A stretch of 64,000 nt of DNA from positions 1-64,000 of the forward strand of contig NZ_JACVAB010000007.1 of the NCBI RefSeq assembly GCF_014851585.1, written 5' to 3'. Position 1 is the first letter of the stretch. Each line of letters starts with the position of its first letter. Below the pieces are notes generated by a model that did not search any database, was not told the DNA's origin, and saw only the letters and a program-made list of their open reading frames with translations. A program made the position numbers and the translations under genes. Source of the stretch: Agrobacterium sp. AGB01 (GTDB taxonomy: Bacteria > Pseudomonadota > Alphaproteobacteria > Rhizobiales > Rhizobiaceae). This document shows, piece after piece, positions 36,985 to 46,033 of this stretch.

Positions 36985-37269
36985 GATGGCCTTCAAAACG
37001 TTGGAGAAATACCGGTCACGCCGGCATCATTGTTGCCAGTCATATAGGCATCATTCCCCCTTATCCAATCCGGCAAACAAAGACAGCGTGTCGTCGAATT
37101 GTGAACGATCGCCCTCATTACACGCATTTGGCACTGCAACCGGCACACAACGCCGCATTAAGCGGCCCGCAGCGACATACTGTCACAACAGCAATCACCG
37201 TTCGCTATCGTTCTTAACGATTGTTAAAGCAGCATATACGTTTCCACTGGTAGCCCGGAGCAAAAGCGG

Positions 37270-38475
37270 ATGCCCGCCGATTTCAATTCAGAATTACACG
37301 CTCGTCCGTCGATCTATTTTGAAGGCCCGGCTTTTGTGGAACATCTCGCATTTATGCCTGAAACGGCGGCAGCGCGGCCCAATGTCGACGACCACGTCTC
37401 AAGGATCACGGAGGATAACTCCTTCAAGACCCAGATCGAGCATCATACAGAATTCGTTACCGTCACTCGAGTCCATCCCCTTGATAACATCAGTGAAAAC
37501 TGGCCAACATCAGGTACCACAACAGGCGAATATGCTGAGGTTGCGGGCCTTAAAGATGCCCGACTTATTTGCCGTGTCTGCATTCTGGTATCGGGCCCAG
37601 CGCCAGCTGAACTTGGCCCTGTCTTGAGAAAATTTGGCTTTGGCGACACGGCAGCATCGTCTATCGGCAACGGGGCTGCCCAGGTTTGCTCTGATTTCCG
37701 CGTCCATGATGACCAAAGCAGCGGCATCATCCTGTTCAACAATGATTTGAATGCATATCGCCTCGGCCGAATGATCAGACGCATCTACGAAATCGAGACG
37801 TATCGCGCCATGGCGCTGCTTGGTCTTCCCGAAGCCAGACGCCTGTCACCACGGCTGGTGGATTTTGATGCCAAGCTGGTGCAACTGACCAGCAGGAATT
37901 TGAGCACCTCGACATCGGAGCATAAGGCCCTACTGGATGAAATCTCGCTGCTGTCTGCCGAGATCATTTCCGCCACGGCTGAAACCCGTACGCGCTTCGG
38001 GGCAACAGCGGCCTATGCGAAGATCGTTGAAGAGCGGATTTCCGAACTGCGAGAGCAACACGTCGCCGGTTTCCAGCGTTTTGGGGTATTTGTCGCCCGT
38101 CGTTTCAATCCGGCCGTCCGCACGTGTCACGCCACAGCTGTGCGGTTAGAGCAGCTTTCACACGCAACAATGCACATGATCGACCTGTTGCAGACACGCA
38201 TTCAGGTCGAAATCGAGTACCAGAACGCCGTGCAAATCCAGGCAATGGCCGACCGCGCGGCAACACAGGTCAAGATCCAGCGCGCTGTTGAAGGTTTCTC
38301 GATCATCGCCATCAGCTACTATCTGCTCAGCCTGCTAAAGACGGTCTTTGAGACAATCGAACATTCAGGTTATCACCTGAGCCCAATGATCATGCTTGTG
38401 TCGATACCGGTCGTCATTGTTGCGGTTTGCATCACCATATTGCGTGTAAAACATGCTTTGAAACACGAGGCGTGA
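37270..38475 (+). CDS. DUF3422 family membrane-anchored protein
   Basis: A 401-residue protein of the DUF3422 family. The diagnostic N-terminus SELHARPSIYFEGPAFVEHL is present, followed by LGRMIRRIYEIETYRAMALLGLPEAR and a long helical, probably coiled-coil, stretch (residues 200-320). Two hydrophobic helices close the chain (IIAISYYLLSLLKTVF and IMLVSIPVVIVAVCITI), so it sits in the inner membrane with a large cytoplasmic domain. The function is unknown. ATG 37270 has GGAG nine bases upstream. Confidence 0.93.
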   Translation: MPADFNSELHARPSIYFEGPAFVEHLAFMPETAAARPNVDDHVSRITEDNSFKTQIEHHTEFVTVTRVHPLDNISENWPTSGTTTGEYAEVAGLKDARLICRVCILVSGPAPAELGPVLRKFGFGDTAASSIGNGAAQVCSDFRVHDDQSSGIILFNNDLNAYRLGRMIRRIYEIETYRAMALLGLPEARRLSPRLVDFDAKLVQLTSRNLSTSTSEHKALLDEISLLSAEIISATAETRTRFGATAAYAKIVEERISELREQHVAGFQRFGVFVARRFNPAVRTCHATAVRLEQLSHATMHMIDLLQTRIQVEIEYQNAVQIQAMADRAATQVKIQRAVEGFSIIAISYYLLSLLKTVFETIEHSGYHLSPMIMLVSIPVVIVAVCITILRVKHALKHEA

Positions 38476-38533
38476 CAGCACGGTCGAGCAGATGTGGGCG
38501 CACTATATGCACGCCAGCACATAGTTGCTCAAC

Positions 38534-38791
38534 TCAATCGGCTCCGACTTCGGCGTCTTGAGCGTAATCGATGTAAATTGCACCGATGAGCTTTCCGGAA
38601 TTATCGGTTACGGGATGCAATCCATCCTCAAAATCGCCCTTTTCCAGCCGATCAGCCAAGGCGCGTAAGGCGTTGGCGCAGGCTTTATCAATGGCTTTTC
38701 CTGTCGGGCCACTCAACTTCAATTCAACGTCACAGTTCAGATGCTGTGAGAAATCCGCCTCATCCCGCACTGTAGGTACCCCTATTTGCAT
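38534..38791 (-). CDS. Small hypothetical protein
   Basis: An 85-residue acidic soluble protein from ATG 38791 (the open frame extends to 38899). It ends with DNSGKLIGAIYIDYAQDAEVGAD; the middle (AIDKACANALRALADRLEKGDFEDG) forms one amphipathic helix. No domain recognised. Coding is plausible from its regular composition, but no strong ribosome site is seen. Confidence 0.55.
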   Translation of the reverse strand: MQIGVPTVRDEADFSQHLNCDVELKLSGPTGKAIDKACANALRALADRLEKGDFEDGLHPVTDNSGKLIGAIYIDYAQDAEVGAD

Positions 38792-39265
38792 TTTTAAAGA
38801 CCGATGACCGCGTTGAGAATAACAGAAAGGACCATGTCTGGCATAGCTGGTGACTAAAAAAAGACGTCGCATCAGTTTGATAGCCGCAGGCAGTGACATA
38901 ATGAGAGGCTGCCAATCACCGGGGAAACGTCAGCACAGCGACAATCGTCAGAGCTTGACGCACCAACTAAGTCTATCGACCATACGGATATCTCTCCCTC
39001 TGAGACGTCGACATCAAAAAACAGCAAACTATTGTAATCAGAGTGCGCATCGTGTCCCCCTAGTGCAATCTTAGCGGAACGATATCAGGGCGATTTGCGA
39101 AAAGTTGTCATCCCCACTTTGGGTGAGCAGTCGAACTGACGGCGGAAATAATGCCTTGCTGACGGCGTCCTTCTAACTATCAGAGCCCCACTCGCCAAAA
39201 GTTGAATTCCCTATCTCTAGCAGGGGAGTATGGTTCGCCACGTAAAACAGCTGGCTGGAGGAACC
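38792..39265. other. Intergenic stretch
   Basis: About 470 bases between the small hypothetical gene and the dienelactone hydrolase gene. No gene, repeat or RNA is apparent; the hydrolase ribosome site GGAGGA is at its right end. Confidence 0.45.
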
Positions 39266-40165
39266 ATGACGCGCCTGACCGCAAAAGATTTCCCGCAAGA
39301 ACTGCTCGAACTTTACGACTTCTACGCTCACGGGCGGATTACAAAACGAGAATTCCTCGACCGGGCCGGCAAATTCACCGTCGGCGGTATGACAGCCATC
39401 GCCCTTCTGGGAGCGCTCAGTCCCAATTATGCTTTGGCCCAACAAATCGCGTTCACTGATCCAGATATTGTGGCAGAGTACATCACCTACACGTCACCAA
39501 ACGGTAATGGCGAAGTTCGGGGTTATCTTGTGCGCCCGGCCAAGGACGGCGTAGCGGTTACCGACCGCAAGGGCGGGATTGTGGTCGTGCACGAAAATCG
39601 GGGCTTGAACCCCTACATTGAAGATGTTGCCCGTCGCGTGGCCAAAGCCGGTTTTGTGGCACTTGCTCCCGATGGACTGACTTCGGTTGGCGGCTATCCG
39701 GGCAATGACGAAAAGGGACGTGAGTTGCAGCGGCAGGTCGATCCGACCAAGCTGATGAACGACTTCTTTGCCGCCATTGAATGGATGATGGCCAGCGACC
39801 TCACCACCGGTAAGGTCGGCATCACCGGCTTTTGTTATGGTGGTGGCGTATCCAATGCGGCGGCAGTCGCGTATCCTGAACTTGCTGCCTCCGTGCCGTT
39901 CTACGGACGTCAGGTTCCGGCGGCTGATGTTGCGAAGATAAAAGCACCGCTGCTGCTGCAATTTGCGCAGCATGACGATAACGTCAATGCAGGCTGGCCG
40001 GCCTATGAGGCGGCCTTGAAGGAAAATGGAAAAGTCTATGAGGCTTACATTTATCCGGACACCAATCACGGTTTCCATAATGATTCAACGCCGCGATACA
40101 ATGAAGAGGCCGCGAAACTCGCCTGGGAGCGCACTATAGACTGGTTCAAAAAATACGTTGCCTGA
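39266..40165 (+). CDS. Dienelactone hydrolase family protein, Tat-type N-terminus
   Basis: An alpha/beta-hydrolase of 299 residues of the dienelactone hydrolase family. The nucleophile elbow is GFCYGGGVSN (Cys in G-x-C-x-G), with Asp in QHDDNVNAGW and His in DTNHGFHND completing the triad. The N-terminus carries a helical segment, then KREFLDRAGKFTVGGMTAIALLGAL, typical of the YghX-like exported group. It probably hydrolyses lactones or esters. ATG 39266 follows GGAGGA with three bases spacing. A LuxR-type regulator gene faces it downstream. Confidence 0.93.
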   Translation: MTRLTAKDFPQELLELYDFYAHGRITKREFLDRAGKFTVGGMTAIALLGALSPNYALAQQIAFTDPDIVAEYITYTSPNGNGEVRGYLVRPAKDGVAVTDRKGGIVVVHENRGLNPYIEDVARRVAKAGFVALAPDGLTSVGGYPGNDEKGRELQRQVDPTKLMNDFFAAIEWMMASDLTTGKVGITGFCYGGGVSNAAAVAYPELAASVPFYGRQVPAADVAKIKAPLLLQFAQHDDNVNAGWPAYEAALKENGKVYEAYIYPDTNHGFHNDSTPRYNEEAAKLAWERTIDWFKKYVA

Positions 40166-40195
40166 CACGGCGATGACAGTGGCAACTGAGAAGGG

Positions 40196-40215
40196 CAAGG
40201 GCATCTCTGCCCTTG
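40196..40215. terminator. Hairpin between converging genes
   Basis: CAAGGGCA (40196-40203), loop TCTC, TGCCCTTG (40208-40215). It lies between the hydrolase and regulator stops; there is no T run, so termination strength is doubtful. Confidence 0.4.
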
Positions 40216-40246
40216 TCAGCTATGCGGGCTCGCAGGCTATTCCGGA

Positions 40247-40930
40247 TCAGCTTGCCGCTGCTTTTGCATCATGACTGTGACGATCAACCTGCGTGGCGAC
40301 AATCTTTGCCACCAGGTGCGTCAGGTTTCGTGCTTCAAATCGATCCTTCAGTCTGTCGAGACGATGCTCGATCGTTCGAGGCGACAGATTAAGCAGTTCG
40401 GCGATTTCCTTGGTAGATTGCCCCTCAATCAGCAGCTGAATAATATTGTCATCGGTGATGTCGGTCTTTGCCTCCAGCATACGCGAAATGAAGAAACGCC
40501 CCTCGATTAGGCTCAGACACCAGCCAGGCTTTCCCTCAACTTTCTGCGGCAGGATAAGGCGCTCGTAGCCAATCCGGACACCGAGAAGTTTTGTTCGCAC
40601 GACATCAATGGCCGGACGTTTAGATTCGAGAGCCCGTGAATAGCTTGCTATGATCGCATCATCAATGAAGCGACGGTCGAGGTCGCGCAAGGCAGCATCG
40701 GGAAACTGCTTTTTCATTTCATTCAGCAGACCACTCTTGAAACCAAAATCCTTTACGCGACGGAAGCGCCAGTCGTAGGGATCATCTGCGCTCGTTGTGA
40801 TGACCGAAAGCGCCATCTTAATAGTCAGCCGGCTGAGGATACCGGCATAGAGGTCATCGACACCGGTGGTTTCGTCAGACTGCAACCACGCATCGATAAG
40901 GTCCTGAGAGAGTGAATTGAATGAACCCAT
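40247..40930 (-). CDS. LuxR-type transcriptional regulator
   Basis: A 227-residue regulator with a C-terminal LuxR/FixJ helix-turn-helix (DDNIIQLLIEGQSTKEIAELLNLSPRTIEHRLDRLKDRFEA). The N-terminal 150 residues contain a PAS-like region beginning YDWRFRRVKDFGFKSG, seen in a rhizobial group of PAS-LuxR proteins; the ligand is unknown. It converges on the dienelactone hydrolase gene. ATG 40930 is the only good start. Confidence 0.88.
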   Translation of the reverse strand: MGSFNSLSQDLIDAWLQSDETTGVDDLYAGILSRLTIKMALSVITTSADDPYDWRFRRVKDFGFKSGLLNEMKKQFPDAALRDLDRRFIDDAIIASYSRALESKRPAIDVVRTKLLGVRIGYERLILPQKVEGKPGWCLSLIEGRFFISRMLEAKTDITDDNIIQLLIEGQSTKEIAELLNLSPRTIEHRLDRLKDRFEARNLTHLVAKIVATQVDRHSHDAKAAAS

Positions 40931-41520
40931 GTCTGCATGTGCCGAGTATGAAATTATCGTTTTGTTTCAACGGCAATATGATTGACATTCGTTAGCAAAC
41001 GATTGTTGCGCAATACGAAAAATATCCAATGATCGAGAGACCTAAATTGCCCGTGACGCGCACGAATGAAGCAAGCACGGCTTTGCCGACACTTCGGTTT
41101 TTCCAACTCGATCCATGCTTCTCGATGAAGGCAACACAACGCAAAAAACAATGCTGCCATTAATGCTCTGTTGAGCATGGACAAAAGCGCCACCTTAAAA
41201 GCGAACCGACAGGGTAAAATTACCGTCCGTAATTATTCCGCCGTTTAAGAATTGGATGGAATTGTGGCGACCGAGGGCGACCAGAACCGTCGCAGCCTGC
41301 CTCTCCCTGGAGGTTGGCAACAAATGGGATCGGCCGGTCGGCCAAGCATTCTTTCGTCTCATGAGAGGCGTCCCCATTTCCCCGCATCCGATTTTAATCA
41401 ACAAACGCGACGATCGTCATGACGATTGCAACCACAGAAGCGGCAGAGATCAAGGACAACGAGACAGTCATGCCGCAAGCAATCTCATGCTGACCTTTCA
41501 CAGGTAAAACAGGACAACAA
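40931..41520. other. Intergenic stretch
   Basis: Nearly 600 bases without a supported gene. Frames exist on both strands but none has a recognised domain. The AGGAC site for the lipoprotein gene is at the right end (41509-41513). Confidence 0.5.
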
Positions 41521-41910
41521 ATGCGACTGATGACCACCATCCCTGCGGGAAGAATTGTAATGCTGTGCGGCACCGCCTTGCTGCTCGCCTCATGCTCTGG
41601 GGAGCCGTCTGCAAGCGACATCAGCAAGGCGCTGAACGGCGCAATCGAGGCAGAACAGAACCAGATGAAGAACCTGACTGCGGGATTGAGCGCAGGACTT
41701 CCCGGCGTCGCCAACCCGGTCAGCGAGATGATGTCGATCCAGATAACAGATCTCGAGAAGATCGGCTGCAAGGAAAGTGGTGAGAAGGCCTATGTCTGCG
41801 ACGTGCGTTACACCGCCAAAGGGGGCCTGTTCGGTAAAGAAGGCCGCGACATCACAACTCCGATCAGAATGGTCAAAGCCAGTGACGGATGGGCTGCATC
41901 TGGCCGCTGA
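41521..41910 (+). CDS. Putative lipoprotein of unknown function
   Basis: A 129-residue secreted lipoprotein: the signal peptide ends in the lipobox LLASC with the lipid-bearing Cys near residue 25, followed by SGEPSASDISKALNGAIEAEQ. The mature part has a pair of Cys (GCKESGEKAYVCDVRY), likely disulfide-bonded. No named domain recognised. ATG 41521 has AGGA upstream. It is the first of three consecutive exported-protein genes in the same direction, probably co-transcribed. Confidence 0.82.
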   Translation: MRLMTTIPAGRIVMLCGTALLLASCSGEPSASDISKALNGAIEAEQNQMKNLTAGLSAGLPGVANPVSEMMSIQITDLEKIGCKESGEKAYVCDVRYTAKGGLFGKEGRDITTPIRMVKASDGWAASGR

Positions 41911-41954
41911 TGCCTTTCCTCTTTTATCACCATTGCAATCCTGAAAGATACATC

Positions 41955-43865
41955 ATGCGATACCTCCTAGCGACGGCACTCACCGCCAGCGCGCTGATGG
42001 GCACGACCCCGGCCAGCGCCCAACAGGCGCAGAAGATTTATTATTCCGGCGCATTCAATTGCGGCCAGACCGACTACACTACCAACTGGAATATCCGCAA
42101 AGACCAGTCCGGCGACATTGCGGTTACCGTCTATTATCAGCAGCGTGGCTCCAGCCACGTGAACTGGCTCGACTTGACCGAGCGCAAGACCTCCAACGGC
42201 ATGCAGCTTCACGATGCCAACGGCAACCCAAGACTTGATGTGGCAGCCGACGGCGATACGATCCGAGCAATCTGGATGAAGGGCGCTCCACAATCGAATT
42301 GCTCGACTTTTGCAGTTAGCCGTTCAGACAGTCCACGGGATCGCTTCGACCAGTTGTTTGCGCTGCTCGATACCAGCAAACCGGATGAAGAGGTCGCAGC
42401 CAAGGTTGCGGATGCAACACGTTTCCCGCCGATCGTTTACGCCCTGCCGGAACTCGATCAGACAGCCTATTCACAACGTTATAGCACGTCGATCTCCGAA
42501 TTCTGGACACGATACAGAACAACACTATCAGACGAACTGACAGCGATGCCGATCTCCGCGGACGCAGAGCGCAAGGCATTGAGCGAAAGGGTTGATGCTG
42601 CCCTGTCCAGCACCCTGCGTTCCTCCGCTGACAACAACGGGTTTCGGGACATGGTGACGATGCTGCAAAAGACGGCCGATCGTCTGGCCGACAGCGGTGC
42701 CAGCCCGGCCATCGTTCTCGGTAACAGCGACGCGGGCCTGATGTGCCAGCGTTTTACCAACCTCAACTTTGCTTATGACTATTTCGAGTTCGACAAGCTT
42801 CAGCTCGCGACCGCCGTTCCTTTCGATTACTGGACGCGCGACATGGCAGAGAAATTCCTTGAAGATGCGCCGGGTTGCAAGGCCATTCACAAGGACTATT
42901 CTCAGCGCCTGGCATCGCAGTGGGCTGAGATCCAGAAAAGCCAGCAATTCATCGAGACATTGCGTGCCGAACAGGCCCGTCTGCGTGCCCTTCCTGCAAC
43001 GGTGGAAACGCTGGTTGACACAAAAAACCTCCAGCCGGATCCGGAAAAAGTACGTCTTGGTTATGGTCAGTCCAATCTGTCGGACCGTTTCTTCGGTACC
43101 CCTCTGGACGCCCGACGTCAGGAAATTCTGTCCATTGCCATGAAGGACATTGATGATCAGGTCGCGTCCTTTACGCTAGACAAGCCCGAAGCTGCCAAAC
43201 AGATAGGCGACCTTTGCGATCAGCTTGGTTACCTTCGTAATCTCGGTGAAGAACAGCGCACGACAGTGCGTGAAAAATGTGAGGCTGTCCGCACAACACT
43301 CGACGAAAAGCAGACAACTGCAGCCCTCGAGAAGGTGACCGCTGCGTTCGCTTCCGTGGAACCAGGTACCGAACAGGCCAAAGTGGCACGCGAACTGTGC
43401 AGCGATCTGCCTTCCAAGTTGAGCGGTAACGCGTTCTCTGCCGTCCATAGCGCTTGCCAGATCGAGACGACGAAGCTGGCAAAGAAAGAAGATGAATTGC
43501 GTTGCACCAACGCGCTGGCCGCTTCGGGTGCATCGGAAGACTTCCTTGAAACAACGGTTGCCGTGGCCGAAACCAGTGGAACATCAAAGGCTCCACTGAA
43601 GGACCTCGTCTGCAAGGGTGCTGTACGCGAGATCAATGTCAGCTTCTCCAGCAGCGGCATGCTGATGTGGAAAACGCAGGCCATGACCGTTCGTTTTCCT
43701 AATGATGAAGAGCCATGGCAATTTGTCCTGAACGAAGATGAAAACGATGCGAACTGGGTACTCGCCGTCGAAGACAAGTCAACCATCGAGCGGCTGGAAA
43801 AGCAGCGCATGCGCATCGAGATCGTCTCGGCCTGCTTCATGGGTTCGCCAGCCTGCCGCCCCTGA
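41955..43865 (+). CDS. Large exported protein of unknown function
   Basis: A 636-residue periplasmic or secreted protein. The signal peptide (MRYLLATALTASALMGTTPASA-QQ) is clear, so ATG 41955 is used rather than the open frame start at 41889. Residues 25-110 form a beta-rich domain (KIYYSGAFNCGQTDYTT, IWMKGAPQSNCSTF); the centre is helical with several Cys in spaced pairs; the C-terminal 90 residues are again beta-rich (SFSSSGMLMWKTQAMTVRF). I do not recognise the family. It sits between two other exported proteins. Confidence 0.85.
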   Translation: MRYLLATALTASALMGTTPASAQQAQKIYYSGAFNCGQTDYTTNWNIRKDQSGDIAVTVYYQQRGSSHVNWLDLTERKTSNGMQLHDANGNPRLDVAADGDTIRAIWMKGAPQSNCSTFAVSRSDSPRDRFDQLFALLDTSKPDEEVAAKVADATRFPPIVYALPELDQTAYSQRYSTSISEFWTRYRTTLSDELTAMPISADAERKALSERVDAALSSTLRSSADNNGFRDMVTMLQKTADRLADSGASPAIVLGNSDAGLMCQRFTNLNFAYDYFEFDKLQLATAVPFDYWTRDMAEKFLEDAPGCKAIHKDYSQRLASQWAEIQKSQQFIETLRAEQARLRALPATVETLVDTKNLQPDPEKVRLGYGQSNLSDRFFGTPLDARRQEILSIAMKDIDDQVASFTLDKPEAAKQIGDLCDQLGYLRNLGEEQRTTVREKCEAVRTTLDEKQTTAALEKVTAAFASVEPGTEQAKVARELCSDLPSKLSGNAFSAVHSACQIETTKLAKKEDELRCTNALAASGASEDFLETTVAVAETSGTSKAPLKDLVCKGAVREINVSFSSSGMLMWKTQAMTVRFPNDEEPWQFVLNEDENDANWVLAVEDKSTIERLEKQRMRIEIVSACFMGSPACRP

Positions 43866-43888
43866 TCCTGGAAATCCGTTGAGTGTAA

Positions 43889-43916
43889 AGGGGCGGGCCA
43901 ATACCTGCCCCTGTTT
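43889..43916 (+). terminator. Terminator-like hairpin after the large exported protein gene
   Basis: AGGGGCGGG (43889-43897) pairs with CCTGCCCCT (43904-43912) with one G-U pair and is followed by GTTTCTCT. It could separate the transcript of the third exported-protein gene from the first two, or attenuate it. Confidence 0.6.
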
Positions 43917-43944
43917 CTCTGTCCTTTGTTCTGCGAGCACATCC

Positions 43945-44883
43945 ATGACTTTTTCGAGATTATCCGCACTTGGCCTTATGGCAGGTCTTTGCATCGCGTC
44001 GACATCACACGCCGCCGAATTCCGTTCGACCTATTCCGAAACCCTTGCCTGCCCGGTGACGGAAGAGGGGGAGGATGCCTTTATTCGGGAATGCACCGGC
44101 CCCGGAAATGTTCGGGCTGTGCTGCAATATGTCGAAGGGCTGGTTGGCGTGTTCTACCTGCCTATGGGTGGTAAGACGCCGTTGGAACGTGAAGACATGT
44201 TCGAGATCAGCCCCAAGGCACGCCAACCCTATGGTGCGAAGCTTGAATGGCGCCAGCGGGTTGGTGACCCCACGCCTTGCGCAGCCGTGATCCGTGTCTT
44301 TACAAACAAGGGTGAGGTGCTGGTGGTCAATGAACTCGCAACTGGCAACCGCATCGGCGTCGTGAAGGCCAACCAGCAGGCACGTGTTCTTGCTGATCGT
44401 ACCTGTGGTGAAGCAGAGGCAGTGCCTACTATCGCAGAAGCAGAAAGCACGCCGACGGTCAAACCGGTCACGTTGCCTGCAGAAGACGGCAGCGTTTCAG
44501 AAGCCGCACGGTTGGGTAGGGAACGCTTCATGCAGCTCTACATAGAGACTGGCATCGTCGGCGCAATCGAGGCAATCGAACACTGCTATAGTGATTTTCA
44601 GAAACAGCCGTCTGCAACAAAGCTTGCAGAATGTGGGGCAATTGACCTGACAGGCGCTGAAGCTGACGGTTCCGTATTGAGCGGGCGGCCGGACCTGCAA
44701 CAGGCTTTCCTTGCAAAGGATAAACCGGCAGCACGGCTCACCGCGGGGATGAAAACACTTGGCCTCGATGACAAGGCGCGCCAGACTTTCACGCAAGAAT
44801 TCGAAACAGCCACTGGCATGCACGTTGCTGCTCAAGCTCCGGCAAAACCGCAGAGCGGATCGGTCTTCAACTTCTCCGAATGA
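43945..44883 (+). CDS. Exported protein with invasion-associated-locus-B-like features
   Basis: A 312-residue exported protein. The signal peptide (SRLSALGLMAGLCIASTSHA-AE) fixes the start at ATG 43945 inside a longer open frame. The middle (YGAKLEWRQRVGDPTPCAAVIRVFTNKGEVLVVNELA) is beta-rich and faintly resembles invasion-associated locus B proteins; that resemblance is weak. The C-terminal half is helical with a Cys pair (HCYSDFQ...ECGAID). It is third in the row of exported proteins. Function unknown. Confidence 0.8.
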   Translation: MTFSRLSALGLMAGLCIASTSHAAEFRSTYSETLACPVTEEGEDAFIRECTGPGNVRAVLQYVEGLVGVFYLPMGGKTPLEREDMFEISPKARQPYGAKLEWRQRVGDPTPCAAVIRVFTNKGEVLVVNELATGNRIGVVKANQQARVLADRTCGEAEAVPTIAEAESTPTVKPVTLPAEDGSVSEAARLGRERFMQLYIETGIVGAIEAIEHCYSDFQKQPSATKLAECGAIDLTGAEADGSVLSGRPDLQQAFLAKDKPAARLTAGMKTLGLDDKARQTFTQEFETATGMHVAAQAPAKPQSGSVFNFSE

Positions 44884-44911
44884 CCGGGGCTGCGATATGC
44901 CAATATAAAAG

Positions 44912-44935
44912 CCATCACGACCGGTGTCGTGATGG
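44912..44935 (+). terminator. Stable hairpin after the exported-protein gene
   Basis: CCATCACGAC (44912-44921), loop CGGT, GTCGTGATGG (44926-44935): a perfect 10-bp stem just after the stop codon. No U run follows, so it may stabilise the transcript end rather than terminate. Confidence 0.5.
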
Positions 44936-45080
44936 TGGCAACGTGCAAACATTATCTGCGATGTGCCATCATGGATGGTCTCCAGCATGTTGGCTAAAGA
45001 TTTTTGGGTTGGTGACGCAACCTATCCTTTACGCTTTCACCGCAAATTGTCCCGCACTGGAAACTGACAAGGAGTGACGG

Positions 45081-45914
45081 GTGCCGAAGATCACAAGAAA
45101 AAGCGCATTGCTGGCAGTTTTGCTTGTTTGCCTTCTCTTCCTTCCACCGTTCAACGGGTTCTTGCGTCAGGGGATCTTTTTGGTTGAAGACTACTTCGAT
45201 GACAGACCGGAACAGTCGGCGCTTTTCATCGGAAACAGTCGGACATTTTACCACAATATGCCCGCGATGGTACGCACCATTGCCGACTCCGCTGGCTACA
45301 CCAAAAAGCTTCATATCGAAATGGCTGCAAATCCCGGCGTCAGTCTGGGTTTTCACCTCAAGAATGAGCACACCCAAAAGTTGCTATCGCAAAAATGGGA
45401 TCATGTCGTGCTGCAGGTGCTCAGCAGTGATCAATACAGCGCAGAACAGTCCCCTCAGGCATGGCAAGATGCCACAAGCCTGATCAGACAAGTCCAGGAC
45501 CATGGATCCATTCCGGCCATGTTCGTCACCTGGCGTTACACCGACCGATGTGTAAAGAATGCTGGCATGCCGACGGCAGAGGCAAAGGCGTTTGCGCCAT
45601 CAGGGTATGCCAATATGCATACCAACATTCAGGAACAGCACGCTCACCTTGCGGCCTCGACTGGGGTAGATCTGGTGAATGTCGGTTTGGTCTGGGAAGC
45701 GCTGCAAAGCCAGCCTCTGCGCTTCAGCCTCTATGATGATTGCAACCATCCTTCAATCTACGGCAGCTACATTGCAGCACTGATGTTCTACAGCTACTTC
45801 TCCGGCAACGACGTCAAAAACGTAACGTTCAAGCCAGACGAAATTTCATCCGAAGACGCAGAGATGTTGAAGCAAGCAGTCTCTCGCGACGGGCAGACAA
45901 ACGCTTCAAATTGA
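45081..45914 (+). CDS. SGNH-hydrolase-like exported protein
   Basis: A 277-residue protein with an N-terminal membrane/signal helix (SALLAVLLVCLLFLPPFNGF). It carries the block I-like FIGNSRTFYHNMP (Ser in GNSRT) and a late DDCNHPSIYGSYIAA resembling the SGNH DxxHP motif, so an esterase/acetyl-hydrolase fold is likely. Substrate unknown. The start is GTG 45081 preceded by AAGGAG with ideal spacing. The next gene, an acyltransferase-3, follows by 120 bases; an acyl-adding and acyl-removing pair acting on envelope glycans is possible. Confidence 0.78.
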   Translation: MPKITRKSALLAVLLVCLLFLPPFNGFLRQGIFLVEDYFDDRPEQSALFIGNSRTFYHNMPAMVRTIADSAGYTKKLHIEMAANPGVSLGFHLKNEHTQKLLSQKWDHVVLQVLSSDQYSAEQSPQAWQDATSLIRQVQDHGSIPAMFVTWRYTDRCVKNAGMPTAEAKAFAPSGYANMHTNIQEQHAHLAASTGVDLVNVGLVWEALQSQPLRFSLYDDCNHPSIYGSYIAALMFYSYFSGNDVKNVTFKPDEISSEDAEMLKQAVSRDGQTNASN

Positions 45915-46033
45915 CGCTTGAAGCAATAAAAAAACTGTTAGAACGATTTGGGCGATCACTCCAATCGAGCCGACGGCATTAACACCCCATAAATCTTGCT
46001 ATGGTTGTATACCGCTCAGCTGGGGAGCGATCT

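Noticed and set aside
41394..41771. 125-residue hydrophobic minus-strand frame
   Set aside because: Most of it is antisense to the lipoprotein gene; the remaining 25-residue hydrophobic end has no ribosome site.
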